Assembly: GCA_964502145.1 (NCBI GenBank)
Contig: CAZCVI010000032.1
Location: 1 to 64,000 of the forward strand
Reading direction: 5' to 3'
Source: CAZCVI01 sp964502145
GTDB lineage: Bacteria; Acidobacteriota; Aminicenantia; UBA2199
Length of the DNA: 64,000 bases
A program made the position numbers and the translations under genes. Every line of letters starts with the position of its first letter. The stretch's first letter is position 1. The notes beneath the pieces were generated by a model, which worked only from the letters and a program-made list of their open reading frames with translations, was not told where the DNA came from and did not search any database. Shown here one piece after another: positions 25,886 to 35,555 of this stretch.

Positions 25886-28273
25886 ATGATATTAAACTAT
25901 TTAAAATCAATCTTAATAGTCCTATTGGTCTTTATTGCTTTTCTGCTGGTTCCCCAAGTCCAACTGGTTTATGGGCAGACGCAGGGGAAGCGGCAGGCAG
26001 AAGGCATTGATTTGATTTTGGTGATCGATGAATCCGGGAGTATGGGTGGTCATGGCAAACACCCTGCGGCCAATGATCCCGAAAACAAACGGAATGAATT
26101 ACTCAGTATAATACTCCCTTATATGGTTGAGTCTGCTTATAGGGGGAATATTTTCCGTGTTTCCGTGGTAGAGTTTGGTTCCCGTAAAGGGAGTAATGCC
26201 GGATGGCGGCCTGAAGTGATAGAGCGTAAATATAGAATTGAAAAACCAACCACCGGGGAAACCCAGGATGATTACTTAAAGCGGGTAGGCAACTACTTGG
26301 CCAAACTTCAGGGAGATCGCACACGGGGCGACAGTGATCATGGTGCAGCATTGGAATTGGCCTTAAAAGAGAGCCAAGAAATGAAAATCCAACCTGTAAC
26401 TCCTCCTATGGGTCAAATTGGTACGGACCACCGGGAGATTGTGGTTTTTTTAATTACTGATGGATTGCCCTATGTGGAGGGAATTCCCACCGAGCAATTA
26501 AAAACAGAGATCGGGGAAACAGTCAAAAAATTTCCTCAACAGGATACCATATTATATGCCTTTGGTTTGAACGATAGTGATAATTATTGGGCTAATGGTT
26601 TGGGCAGTTTTTGGGATATTATTGCTTCTGCCACCAGCGATAATAAAAAAAATCGTGGTGCCGCGCAATTGATTGGAGATCATAAACGGATTGTTGAGCA
26701 GGTTTTGCCTATCCTCACCAGATACACCAGTCCTCCCGGTGTGGAAATTATTTATGGGGATACCTACGATTGCCCCCCGTATTTAAAATCCATTCAGTTT
26801 ATCGTGGAATTTCCCCGCAGTTATATGAATGTCTCCCAGATATTGGATATCCAGCAACCCGGTGGCAGTGTGTTAAACACAGCCAATGCCAGGAATCAGA
26901 AAGTTATTGCCGATATTGATGTCCCTTACCCCATGGGGGGAATCTGGCGATTCATTCGCAAGAACCCGGATGTCAAGTTGATGGTCAAAAAGACCTATGA
27001 AAATGTCGCATTTCTTGCACCGGGTTCACCTGTTCCCATGCGTTCATCCCATACCATCAAGTTTAAAGCCACCGGTCCTGGCTCCAAAAACACCTTTGTC
27101 CTGTTACCCCAATTCCCTTTGCAATCCCGGATTATTATCAAAACCCCCCAAAACACCAAAGATATTTTAAATGCCGGTATAGACCCCAAAGATCCCGGGG
27201 TTTTTATCTCATTTACCGCTTATCCCTTCCAGTGGACCGGGGAGTACCAATTGGAATTTGAGGCTTCTGGCACCAGTGGTTCTGGATCGCCCCTGGTGGT
27301 TTTAAGTTCGACCACCCAGAAAGTGCAGGTATCCAACAGCACCCCGGTTGTGTTAGAGATGGACGCCCCCAAGGGCGAGATATCCTCTTCTTGGGGAAAT
27401 ATCCAGCAGGAATTTACCTTTGCTTTTTACACCGCCGCTGGTAAAAAGAAAGTGCCCATTGCAGATATCCTGAATACGGTAAATCCCGTCACCACCAGTG
27501 CTGAAGTGATGGATATTTCCTCCGAATTATTGATTAAAAAAGTGGATTTCTCATTAACGCCAAAAGGAGGGGATCTGGCAGACTTTGTAAAAATAGACTT
27601 ACCCTTTATGGAGATATTCAAAATTTATGGGGGAAAACGTAATCTCAAAATCACCGTTCAATTGGACCAGCGTCTGCTTAATGATAGCTATTATTTGGTG
27701 GTTCCCCAGACCCAGAGCCGACTGTATGAATTTAATCGGGAAATTACAACGGGAATGCTCATTTACTTTATTATAATACCGATTATTTTCTTATTATTAG
27801 GTGTTTTGATCTGGATCATCTGGAAGTTGTTGGGAAGGAAATGCAGTAACGATATCCCCATCCTGATATATCGGCAAGCCAGTGAATTGGCGGAGGATGA
27901 CTCCTACAGCAGAACTATTCCTGTGGATAAATCAAAAATTTTTCATAAGCATGGAGATATCGCTTTTAATGTGCCGGACTCCTCCGATTTGTGGAAACCC
28001 GAATTAACCATAAAACGCCATTGTGCCGATGAGGGGGTGGCCGTAACCGTGGAGTATGAGAAGTTTGGCAAAACCCCTGCCGATAAGAAAAATATGATAA
28101 TATCTCTTCTGGAAAAATTGCGGATAAAAAAGAGCGATCCAGATGAGGAGAGAACAAGGAAAGTCTACATGCAAAAACATTTTGCCAACGTTCCTTGTAA
28201 ACACCCTATCCCGGAATTCAGGGATACCGGGATGATTTTTGAGTTAAAGATCAAAGGAAAAGAGAATATTTAA
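25886..28273 (+). CDS. Exported VWA protein with C-terminal membrane anchor
   Basis: This 795-residue protein has a signal peptide (about 1-30, cleavage near LVYGQTQG), then a VWA domain opening with IDLILVIDESGSMGG. The DxSxS metal site is intact (Asp48). Further motif strands are at about 140-150 and VVFLITDGLPY near 185-195. Beta-rich domains follow. A membrane helix lies at about 623-650, with about 145 cytosolic residues. VWA domains of this type bind proteins through a Mg2+ site. The GAGGTG ribosome site supports the start. It stands directly before three tubulin-like genes. Confidence 0.88.
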   Translation: MILNYLKSILIVLLVFIAFLLVPQVQLVYGQTQGKRQAEGIDLILVIDESGSMGGHGKHPAANDPENKRNELLSIILPYMVESAYRGNIFRVSVVEFGSRKGSNAGWRPEVIERKYRIEKPTTGETQDDYLKRVGNYLAKLQGDRTRGDSDHGAALELALKESQEMKIQPVTPPMGQIGTDHREIVVFLITDGLPYVEGIPTEQLKTEIGETVKKFPQQDTILYAFGLNDSDNYWANGLGSFWDIIASATSDNKKNRGAAQLIGDHKRIVEQVLPILTRYTSPPGVEIIYGDTYDCPPYLKSIQFIVEFPRSYMNVSQILDIQQPGGSVLNTANARNQKVIADIDVPYPMGGIWRFIRKNPDVKLMVKKTYENVAFLAPGSPVPMRSSHTIKFKATGPGSKNTFVLLPQFPLQSRIIIKTPQNTKDILNAGIDPKDPGVFISFTAYPFQWTGEYQLEFEASGTSGSGSPLVVLSSTTQKVQVSNSTPVVLEMDAPKGEISSSWGNIQQEFTFAFYTAAGKKKVPIADILNTVNPVTTSAEVMDISSELLIKKVDFSLTPKGGDLADFVKIDLPFMEIFKIYGGKRNLKITVQLDQRLLNDSYYLVVPQTQSRLYEFNREITTGMLIYFIIIPIIFLLLGVLIWIIWKLLGRKCSNDIPILIYRQASELAEDDSYSRTIPVDKSKIFHKHGDIAFNVPDSSDLWKPELTIKRHCADEGVAVTVEYEKFGKTPADKKNMIISLLEKLRIKKSDPDEERTRKVYMQKHFANVPCKHPIPEFRDTGMIFELKIKGKENI

Positions 28274-28307
28274 TATTTAATAATAATATAAGAACAAGGA
28301 GGAGCAT

Positions 28308-31300
28308 ATGCCTATAGTAAAACCCAGTTTAGTGATTGGCGTTGGCGGTACCGGGTATTGGATTTTAAGTCTGTTAAAGCGGCAATTGTATATCAACTAC
28401 GGTCTCAAAGCCAATGAAACCGATGAGATTAAATTCCTGTTACTGGACACCTTATCGGAAGGGACCTTTGAAGAATATAAAGAGAAGAACGACGATTCCA
28501 TTATCGCTGAGTACCAAGTCAACCGTAACGAATACATCCACTTGAGCGAGCCTCCCGAAGGCTTTTTTAATTGGGCCGATGATCCGGAGAAGTATGATAT
28601 CCCCAGGTACAAATGGTTTCGCCGGAATATCCTAAAACAGTACGTGCAGGAGGATGCCCGCTGGAAATTGCGGGAAGGTGCCGCCCAGATTCGCCAATTC
28701 GGGCGTATGGCCTTTTTCTTTAATATTAATAAAATCGCCTCTGCCATGAATGAAAAATTATCTAAAATCAAAAAACAGGCAGGCAATGCCACCATACCCG
28801 TTTGGATATTTGGCTCTTTTGCCGGTGGCACCGGTTCCGGCATGATGATGGATGTGGCCATGTTGGCCAAGCTGATTGAAGAGGAATTCAAACACTCAGT
28901 GCAAACCATTGGTTGTTTTGTGCTACCCGGTGTTTATCATGATAGGCTTACTTCTTCGGTGGCCCAGGGGTATTCCGGCATCCGTGAATTACAGCGTTTT
29001 ACCTCTAAAGGGACTGAAAAAGTCCATAAGGCTTATGAAAATGGCAAAGACCATGCGGGGAAAGTGGAGTTTGATTCCGCCCATGTCTTTTCTCACTCCA
29101 AAAGTATCTTTGATAATATGCTTTTCTTCAATGAAGAGTGCTCAAACGAGGAAAAACGACACGGCTTTTTTAACAAGGTGGTGGACGGCATCTCCATTCT
29201 GCTGGACCCCAAAGGTTCCGATACCTTTCTATCCAGTATCATCAATCATGTGGGTGACAGACTCACCTCTCTCTCCACCTGCAAAATTTTTATTCCCACC
29301 GCGCTGTATAAAAAGAAATTTGTCTATAACTATTTGGACCGGAAAATCAATGAGCTCTTTCCTGTGAACGAGGCTGGTAATATCTTGGGTTTGGACAATG
29401 AGGAGAAAAAAAATTCCATTAAAGCAGACATCAACAATCTCTTTAGCAAATTAGCCCCCTACTTCTTGATCCTCCAACAGTACATCAATAGCGATATTGA
29501 GGCAGAGAAATATGCCCGCAAAGCCATGCTGGAAAAACCCCAGGATATGCTGGAAAAACTTCTGGGTATCCATGAACAGGGAAAATATTATAACAAGCCG
29601 GCCTTTTTCCCCAACGATATCAATGATATTCAATCTTTGTACAACGATATCTACCAAGATGTCGCTATCCCCGAAATGGACAAAAAAAACTGGGAGGAGC
29701 GAAAAAAGATATTTAAGTCCGAACTGGAAGCCAAATATAATGGCTATAAAAAGAATTTTGATAAATCCTCCGATAATAAAAAAAGAGAGAACATCAAAGC
29801 CAAAATCGCGGAGAACTTTGTCGCCAAAGTTAAAACCTATCTACGGGAAACAACCATGGATATCCGTGAAATCTACTTCGCCCTTAAAGAGATGAAACGT
29901 ATCTTAAAAGGCGAGGATGAAAACACGGCTGCTGCCATCATCGGCATTTTAAATGTGGCCGCCAAACGGGTATTTGATGCCAGGGAGAAAGAGGTGGATA
30001 TCAAGGTGATGCAGGGAGCTGAAATGTACAACAGCAGCGGTCCCAGCAAACGACTATTGGGCCTTGAATTTTCTCCTTTGCGGGAGAGCATGAACGCCTA
30101 TAAGAATGAAAAACGAATGGAATTGGCCTTTGCTCAGTCCAAGAGCATTCTGAGCTTGATCATCGACATTCATCATCAATTGGTGGCGTATATTGAGCGC
30201 ATCGAAAACGCCCTGGTGGCCAAAAACAATGAAATATCTATTTCCGGAAGTAGTGTTAAAGCCAGATACAGCAACGAAGTCCGGCAAATTGATGGTATCC
30301 TCAAAGCCGGCATCGGTTATGCCACCAGTATTGGCTTAAAATCCAATATCATCTCCAATTTAAAGGAGAAATATGAAAAGTACCTGGAGGACATGATTTT
30401 TAGCGATAACGCCCAAAATACTCGATTTACTATTGATTTCGATGGCGAACAGTTCGTTAACAAATATGCCAGTGGCGATGTTCGTTATGACGATACCCAG
30501 GAGCTATTTAATGAGAAAAATGAAAGAGAAACCCTGTGGCAACGTGTAGAGAAAGACCTGCACCGATATGTCGCCGAGAAAATGGACCTCCATACTGGCA
30601 TCATCAGTTACCTGTACTGGGCCAAAAAGCAGTACAAAGAACAGGGCACCCAATCTCAGTTCGCAGGGGATTTGATACACTCGTTGACCCCTGCCGCCCA
30701 GGATTTCATCAAGTTGAAGGCCGTGCCAGAGAGTCTGGACGGACGATTGGTTTATGGCGACGATAACACGGTGTTATCTGGTGATATCGAAGAATTACGC
30801 ACCGCTCTCGGCAATAACAGCAATTGCAAAACCGTCAGCGATACCTTTAGGGGTGCTTCCAGTTACCATGTTGACTTTGGCGATAAAAATTCTCTCGTAT
30901 TTTTTGTCTCTTCCAACACCGTCCATCCATCACAAATTGAGATTTTAAATCGCATGAATGAAAAATATTGCCATGAAATCCATAACAACTCAGGTGATTG
31001 GCGGCCCACCGTCTATCACAATTACAAATGTGAATGGGAAATCATGGGCATTGAAATGAGTCTGCCAGACGTCAAAGACTCTGGCATCCATTCGTTAACC
31101 CACAGTTCCTTCTATTGGGTATTGGAGGAAGCCGATAATGTCCAACTATTTGTTAGTGCCTGTGCTGCCGGTATTATCCGCAAGGAGACCGGTGCCATGA
31201 AACAGGAGTTTTGGATACTCGGCCCTACTGGAAAACCCTATCGAAACAATGAGGATAAAGTCATGTGCCTGACCGATCCCGACAATACCTCCGATTTATT

Positions 31301-31580
31301 TACCGCCCTGGTGAAGTTTGCTATCGAGCAAAAACCCTTTAAGAAACAGAGACCTTTTGATTTTAAAGAAATAAAAAAAATGCGGGATGAGGCCATTTTA
31401 AAGGAAAAAGGCAAAGATTGGGATAAGATAAAAAATGAATTTATAAAAAAGGATCCCTTTGCTCTTGAAATCCCCAAATACAACCGGGAAATTGCTGAGG
31501 ATGACCCCGATTTTTATGAAAAGCATAAAAAGCTCTTCCTGTCCCGCATATTTTGGTATTACCTGATGGAAAAAAAATAG
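28308..31580 (+). CDS. Tubulin/FtsZ-like GTPase (stand-alone)
   Basis: This 1090-residue cytosolic protein has the tubulin-superfamily front: VIGVGGTGYWILSLLKRQL (about 9-27), then VWIFGSFAGGTGSGMMMDVAML, where GGTGSG (173-178) is the nucleotide-binding G-box with the adjacent Asp. This matches the bacterial Tubulin_2 (tubulin-like) family, not cell-division FtsZ, which is far shorter. The remaining 800 residues are helical with charged coils (about 430-520 and 560-690). It likely binds GTP and may polymerise. It follows a strong AGGAGG, 34 bases after the VWA gene. It is the only one of the three tubulin-like proteins without a membrane part. Confidence 0.88.
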   Translation: MPIVKPSLVIGVGGTGYWILSLLKRQLYINYGLKANETDEIKFLLLDTLSEGTFEEYKEKNDDSIIAEYQVNRNEYIHLSEPPEGFFNWADDPEKYDIPRYKWFRRNILKQYVQEDARWKLREGAAQIRQFGRMAFFFNINKIASAMNEKLSKIKKQAGNATIPVWIFGSFAGGTGSGMMMDVAMLAKLIEEEFKHSVQTIGCFVLPGVYHDRLTSSVAQGYSGIRELQRFTSKGTEKVHKAYENGKDHAGKVEFDSAHVFSHSKSIFDNMLFFNEECSNEEKRHGFFNKVVDGISILLDPKGSDTFLSSIINHVGDRLTSLSTCKIFIPTALYKKKFVYNYLDRKINELFPVNEAGNILGLDNEEKKNSIKADINNLFSKLAPYFLILQQYINSDIEAEKYARKAMLEKPQDMLEKLLGIHEQGKYYNKPAFFPNDINDIQSLYNDIYQDVAIPEMDKKNWEERKKIFKSELEAKYNGYKKNFDKSSDNKKRENIKAKIAENFVAKVKTYLRETTMDIREIYFALKEMKRILKGEDENTAAAIIGILNVAAKRVFDAREKEVDIKVMQGAEMYNSSGPSKRLLGLEFSPLRESMNAYKNEKRMELAFAQSKSILSLIIDIHHQLVAYIERIENALVAKNNEISISGSSVKARYSNEVRQIDGILKAGIGYATSIGLKSNIISNLKEKYEKYLEDMIFSDNAQNTRFTIDFDGEQFVNKYASGDVRYDDTQELFNEKNERETLWQRVEKDLHRYVAEKMDLHTGIISYLYWAKKQYKEQGTQSQFAGDLIHSLTPAAQDFIKLKAVPESLDGRLVYGDDNTVLSGDIEELRTALGNNSNCKTVSDTFRGASSYHVDFGDKNSLVFFVSSNTVHPSQIEILNRMNEKYCHEIHNNSGDWRPTVYHNYKCEWEIMGIEMSLPDVKDSGIHSLTHSSFYWVLEEADNVQLFVSACAAGIIRKETGAMKQEFWILGPTGKPYRNNEDKVMCLTDPDNTSDLFTALVKFAIEQKPFKKQRPFDFKEIKKMRDEAILKEKGKDWDKIKNEFIKKDPFALEIPKYNREIAEDDPDFYEKHKKLFLSRIFWYYLMEKK

Positions 31581-31599
31581 CAAAAAATTTTGGAGGTCC

Positions 31600-31651
31600 A
31601 AGAACCTAAATATGTAGATATTCCAAAAGGTTCTTGGCCGCCGGAGGCAAT
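31600..31651 (+). repeat. Hairpin repeat whose tail gives the next gene's ribosome site
   Basis: CCAAGAACC (about 31599-31607) pairs exactly with GGTTCTTGG (about 31629-31637), followed by CCGCCGGAGGCAATC. The GGAGG in that tail sits at proper distance from the ATG at 31653. The GGTCC-stem-CCGCCGGAGGCA layout resembles widespread bacterial intergenic hairpins and the elements at 3561 and 58745. The hairpin may also lower read-through between the first two tubulin-like genes. Confidence 0.55.
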
Positions 31652-31652
31652 C

Positions 31653-34600
31653 ATGGAATTTAGGAAATACTTTATTATACTCCTGGTGGTGCCGTTTCTT
31701 TTTATCGGCGCTGGTTACGGTATTGTTAAACTAATAAATGCAGGTATCGGCCAGACCCATCCATTCTGGGTCGAGGTGGATCGCGACATCTTGTTGCCCT
31801 GGCAGAAGCAAGCTATCTCCACCATTCATCTCAATTTTGCGGGTGTTCAAAAAATAAACAAAAAGGTTGGTACTGCCAATATCGTATTAATCATTGATAG
31901 CTCCGGCTCCATGGGAGATGGTTTTGGTTCCAAGTTTGAATCCGCCAGGCAAGTGATCGGAAATTTCATCGACAATTTTGGTGCTGGCGTGAACACCAAA
32001 ATGGGAGTTATTCTATTCTCAGAAGTCGTGACCCAGCAGATTCCGTTAACCAACCAGTATGGCGAATTAAAACGTCAGCTCTTCGGTTTTACCACCTCCG
32101 GTGGTGGTACCGAGTTCATGCAACCTCTCCAATTGGCCTACCAGTGGCTGGAACCTTCCATTCAAGCGAAAAAAGCTGAAAACAATGTCATTATTTTCCT
32201 GACTGACGGGCAATCGGATACCGAAGGCCCCAATCAATTTTATAAGGAAAAAATTCTCCCCAATGGCGTCACCCTATTTTGCATTGGTGTCGGTGAAGAT
32301 GCCCTGTATGAAAATCTGCTCACTATCTTGAGGGATGAAAACGGCGAGGTCCCTTCCAATCGCGTTCTCACGTGCGATGATCCCATCAAACTCCAATCTG
32401 TCTACGATCAGGTGGGCGAGGAAATTGGCAACGTGATCGGTAAACAAGGGGAGATACCCATTCCCTTTGCTCACAGACCCTTTGAATGGTTGCCAAGTGA
32501 ATCCAATGACAATAGCTATTTACCGCCTCCCGATGACCAGGAAAAAGTTTACTTTCATCATTGGCCCATTTTATTTGCCCGCCATTACAAATATCTCGTG
32601 CCCGTCAAAGCCAAAACCTTTGGCATTGTCAAACCCTATTACGACGAACTTCCCCTGCACTATTTTGATATTGAAGGCAAGGAAATCTCTCTGAAAAGCG
32701 GGCGAATTCCCTATCTCCTGAGTATCACCTGGTGGCTCTTATTCTTTCTTTTCCTCCCTTTAATTCTTTTTCTCATCGCTTGGTACCAGCTACGCAAGAA
32801 ACCAGAACCTATTATTGAACCGGCCCCTATAGTCGTTCTAGGTGATAGATCAAAACAACCCGGCGTGTTGCCCAAGCAGCACATCCATGAACGTTCCCAG
32901 ATTCAATGGATACCCTCGTTGATAATAGGGCTGGGACGTACTGGACGCCATGTGGCCACACACCTGAAACAGAACATAGATGATCTCATGACTGGCGAAC
33001 CACATACCATTCGCTTTCTATCCATTGATGTCGCTGCTGAAGAGGTGTTTGGCGCACATCCCGATATCGTTCCCGGTGCCATTGTGACTCTGGACAAAGA
33101 CACGGAAATCTATATCCCAGAACCGCATTTACGCAATGTCAAAGGTATTGTCGACCAGTACAAGGACAATCCCAATCTGGATATTAATGATCCCTTTACT
33201 ACTCTGGACTTAAAAGAGTATGGCCGATTGCCTGACAGCCTGTTGGGTTTGAGTGGAGGCACCCAAAACAATGCAGCCTTGGCCCGCGCCTATCTGATGA
33301 AAGAACTGGAAATGGATGAGCAAAGTATCCTGCTCCAACAATTAAAACAAGCCCTCCAGCAATTACAAGAGGATGCAGGCGAATCCCGCTTTATGCAGAT
33401 TTTTATTATTGGCAACAGTAACGGCGGCGTCGGCAGCGGTCTTATGGTTGACATGGCCGTATTACTCCGCCGTCTCGCGGATGTACAGATAGACAAATCC
33501 ATTGCCGTCGAAATCAACCTCGGTCTTGTCGAAAACCGAGGAGAATACAATGATCCTGGAATTGTTCCCATTCAAAATCGGGTATTGCTGGATGAATTGG
33601 ATTGCATATCCCAGGCGGGTCGAGTGTACCAACCCTACCCCTTGGTCAGGAAAAATGCCTCCGACAAAAGCGGTATATTAAAAGGTCTTTTGACCGGCAA
33701 ACCCCATAACAACGTCTATGTGTTTGCTCGTCAAACCCAGCAGCCTCAATTTGATCTGTATCCTGAAGTGGCCGACAGTCTATTCTTTTTTATCGAACGT
33801 ACCTCCCGCATCGAAACCCGGCAATTTATCGAGAGTGTGCGGCAACAAGAGGGAGAGATCAGAAAAAACCAAAAGGTAGAAAGTTTTAATGTTTTGACCG
33901 GGAAAGCCATTATGTACCCCACCCGTTTTATCAAGGAGTATCTCAAGATTTTGTTTATTAGCGATATCTTCAGCGATAAAATAGCCTTAAAAGGCCTGAA
34001 CGCCAAAGAGGGCAGTTTGGTTATTCAACCCTTGGGCACGCTCTCCGATCTGTATGACCGACCCTCCACCAGTCGCCTTTTTGCCGAGGAGTTGAACGCG
34101 AAGGCCACCCTGTGGGTCGCGCTCTTACAAGGAACCGAAATCACCCCCTATCTGAATCTACCCGTGGAAGAATCCGAACAATTCATCTATTTTTTACAGA
34201 AAGTTTTTCCCATACTTTTGAATGAAGATCTTTATTCGTTAACCGGTATGGAGCAGGTCATTGAAGAGTTGAAGCAACGTTGTATACACGCACGGGACCG
34301 TTTCACCCAATCCCAGCCAGACACCGCCCCTGAAATTGAAAATGTGATCGCCTATTTAGACACCTTAAAAGAAAAACTCCGCTGGTGGATTCAACAATTG
34401 CTGGGTACTGACCACACCGAGGGTTTGGTCCAGCAAATTCGTAATGCCCGCACCCGTTTGGAAGAGACCCGGCAGGAACTCCTCAACATGACCCAGTGCC
34501 GTATCGTTCTTGGCTTGGATGATAAAACACCTCCCAAATATCATTTCCAGGGATTGCGCGAACAATGGATCGCCTGGTGGCTTAACATTCCCGACACCAC

Positions 34601-35555
34601 CCATATATATGACCGCTTAAAAGAGCGGTGTATCTGGTCTGTCGTTCCATTGGACCTTTTGAACCCCCGTATTACGTTTGAGTTCATCGGCACCCAGCGT
34701 CACCTTTTTACCTCTGACACCCAATTAACCTCCAGCGTGTTGGCCGAAACAGAAAAAATTGCCAGTCAGTTCCTGGTCAAATTAAAGGATATCACCATCA
34801 TGCAGCTATTGTCAGAGTATGAAAGGGCTGGCACCAGCAAGGCCTATACCGTTGAACATTTCGCCCAACAATTCCATCAACCCACCCACTCGCCAAACCT
34901 CTACTACCTCAACCTCTTCCCCCATCACTCCCTCATCCGTTTAAGCCTTGAGGAGGAAAAATACATCCAACGTCTGCAAAAGGAAATGGACAAAATAAAG
35001 TATCCTTATGAAATGTTTCTTTATCCCCCCTCTTCCAACCAGTACAAGATATTCTCCATCCAGGTTGCTTATCTACTCCGAGGCAATTATAAAAAACCAT
35101 ACCAGGATTTCAAACCCGTCCATCTGCCCGAATTGTTGAAAAAAGAAAACCACCTGGCCATCCTCAAGCAATTTGATATGAAGTGTGAGAAGGAGATACC
35201 TTACTACTATCTCCTTTTTTACCATCGCCAGTACTTTAATACTTTTGCCCAATTGTGGTTGGCCGGGAAGATTATTCAAGACGATCATGATCGCTTATGG
35301 AAACTGGTTATTAACTCGAAGAAATACAAACTCACCTTTATCCCCAATGAAACCATCATGGATGCAGCCCTTCACTTTGTCTTAAGCCAGCATTTACCCT
35401 TTGTCGCCTTCACTGCCGCCCAGGTCATCGCACAACTCTCTCCAGGCGACTTAAAACCCGATAAAAAGCAACAGAAGAAATTGGTAGCAGAAGTGAACGA
35501 TAACAATACCTTATATTGCTGGATGAAACTTTATCTTGAAGGAGGTCAATCATGA
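31653..35555 (+). CDS. Membrane-anchored VWA fused to tubulin-like GTPase (first)
   Basis: This 1300-residue protein begins at the ATG after CCGGAGG; a longer TTG-started frame has no ribosome site. Order: anchor helix (about 5-25); VWA domain with NIVLIIDSSGSMGDG (Asp82; intact DxSxS) and VIIFLTDGQSD (about 180-190); a second membrane helix (about 355-377). Then comes a cytosolic tubulin-like domain starting SLIIGLGRTGRHVATHL (about 422) with G-box GNSNGGVGSGLMVDMAV (about 587-603). A helical tail of about 650 residues ends it. The VWA sits outside and the GTPase inside. A one-protein link between an exported metal-binding adhesion fold and a tubulin fold is the key architectural oddity of the cluster. 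Confidence 0.88.
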   Translation: MEFRKYFIILLVVPFLFIGAGYGIVKLINAGIGQTHPFWVEVDRDILLPWQKQAISTIHLNFAGVQKINKKVGTANIVLIIDSSGSMGDGFGSKFESARQVIGNFIDNFGAGVNTKMGVILFSEVVTQQIPLTNQYGELKRQLFGFTTSGGGTEFMQPLQLAYQWLEPSIQAKKAENNVIIFLTDGQSDTEGPNQFYKEKILPNGVTLFCIGVGEDALYENLLTILRDENGEVPSNRVLTCDDPIKLQSVYDQVGEEIGNVIGKQGEIPIPFAHRPFEWLPSESNDNSYLPPPDDQEKVYFHHWPILFARHYKYLVPVKAKTFGIVKPYYDELPLHYFDIEGKEISLKSGRIPYLLSITWWLLFFLFLPLILFLIAWYQLRKKPEPIIEPAPIVVLGDRSKQPGVLPKQHIHERSQIQWIPSLIIGLGRTGRHVATHLKQNIDDLMTGEPHTIRFLSIDVAAEEVFGAHPDIVPGAIVTLDKDTEIYIPEPHLRNVKGIVDQYKDNPNLDINDPFTTLDLKEYGRLPDSLLGLSGGTQNNAALARAYLMKELEMDEQSILLQQLKQALQQLQEDAGESRFMQIFIIGNSNGGVGSGLMVDMAVLLRRLADVQIDKSIAVEINLGLVENRGEYNDPGIVPIQNRVLLDELDCISQAGRVYQPYPLVRKNASDKSGILKGLLTGKPHNNVYVFARQTQQPQFDLYPEVADSLFFFIERTSRIETRQFIESVRQQEGEIRKNQKVESFNVLTGKAIMYPTRFIKEYLKILFISDIFSDKIALKGLNAKEGSLVIQPLGTLSDLYDRPSTSRLFAEELNAKATLWVALLQGTEITPYLNLPVEESEQFIYFLQKVFPILLNEDLYSLTGMEQVIEELKQRCIHARDRFTQSQPDTAPEIENVIAYLDTLKEKLRWWIQQLLGTDHTEGLVQQIRNARTRLEETRQELLNMTQCRIVLGLDDKTPPKYHFQGLREQWIAWWLNIPDTTHIYDRLKERCIWSVVPLDLLNPRITFEFIGTQRHLFTSDTQLTSSVLAETEKIASQFLVKLKDITIMQLLSEYERAGTSKAYTVEHFAQQFHQPTHSPNLYYLNLFPHHSLIRLSLEEEKYIQRLQKEMDKIKYPYEMFLYPPSSNQYKIFSIQVAYLLRGNYKKPYQDFKPVHLPELLKKENHLAILKQFDMKCEKEIPYYYLLFYHRQYFNTFAQLWLAGKIIQDDHDRLWKLVINSKKYKLTFIPNETIMDAALHFVLSQHLPFVAFTAAQVIAQLSPGDLKPDKKQQKKLVAEVNDNNTLYCWMKLYLEGGQS

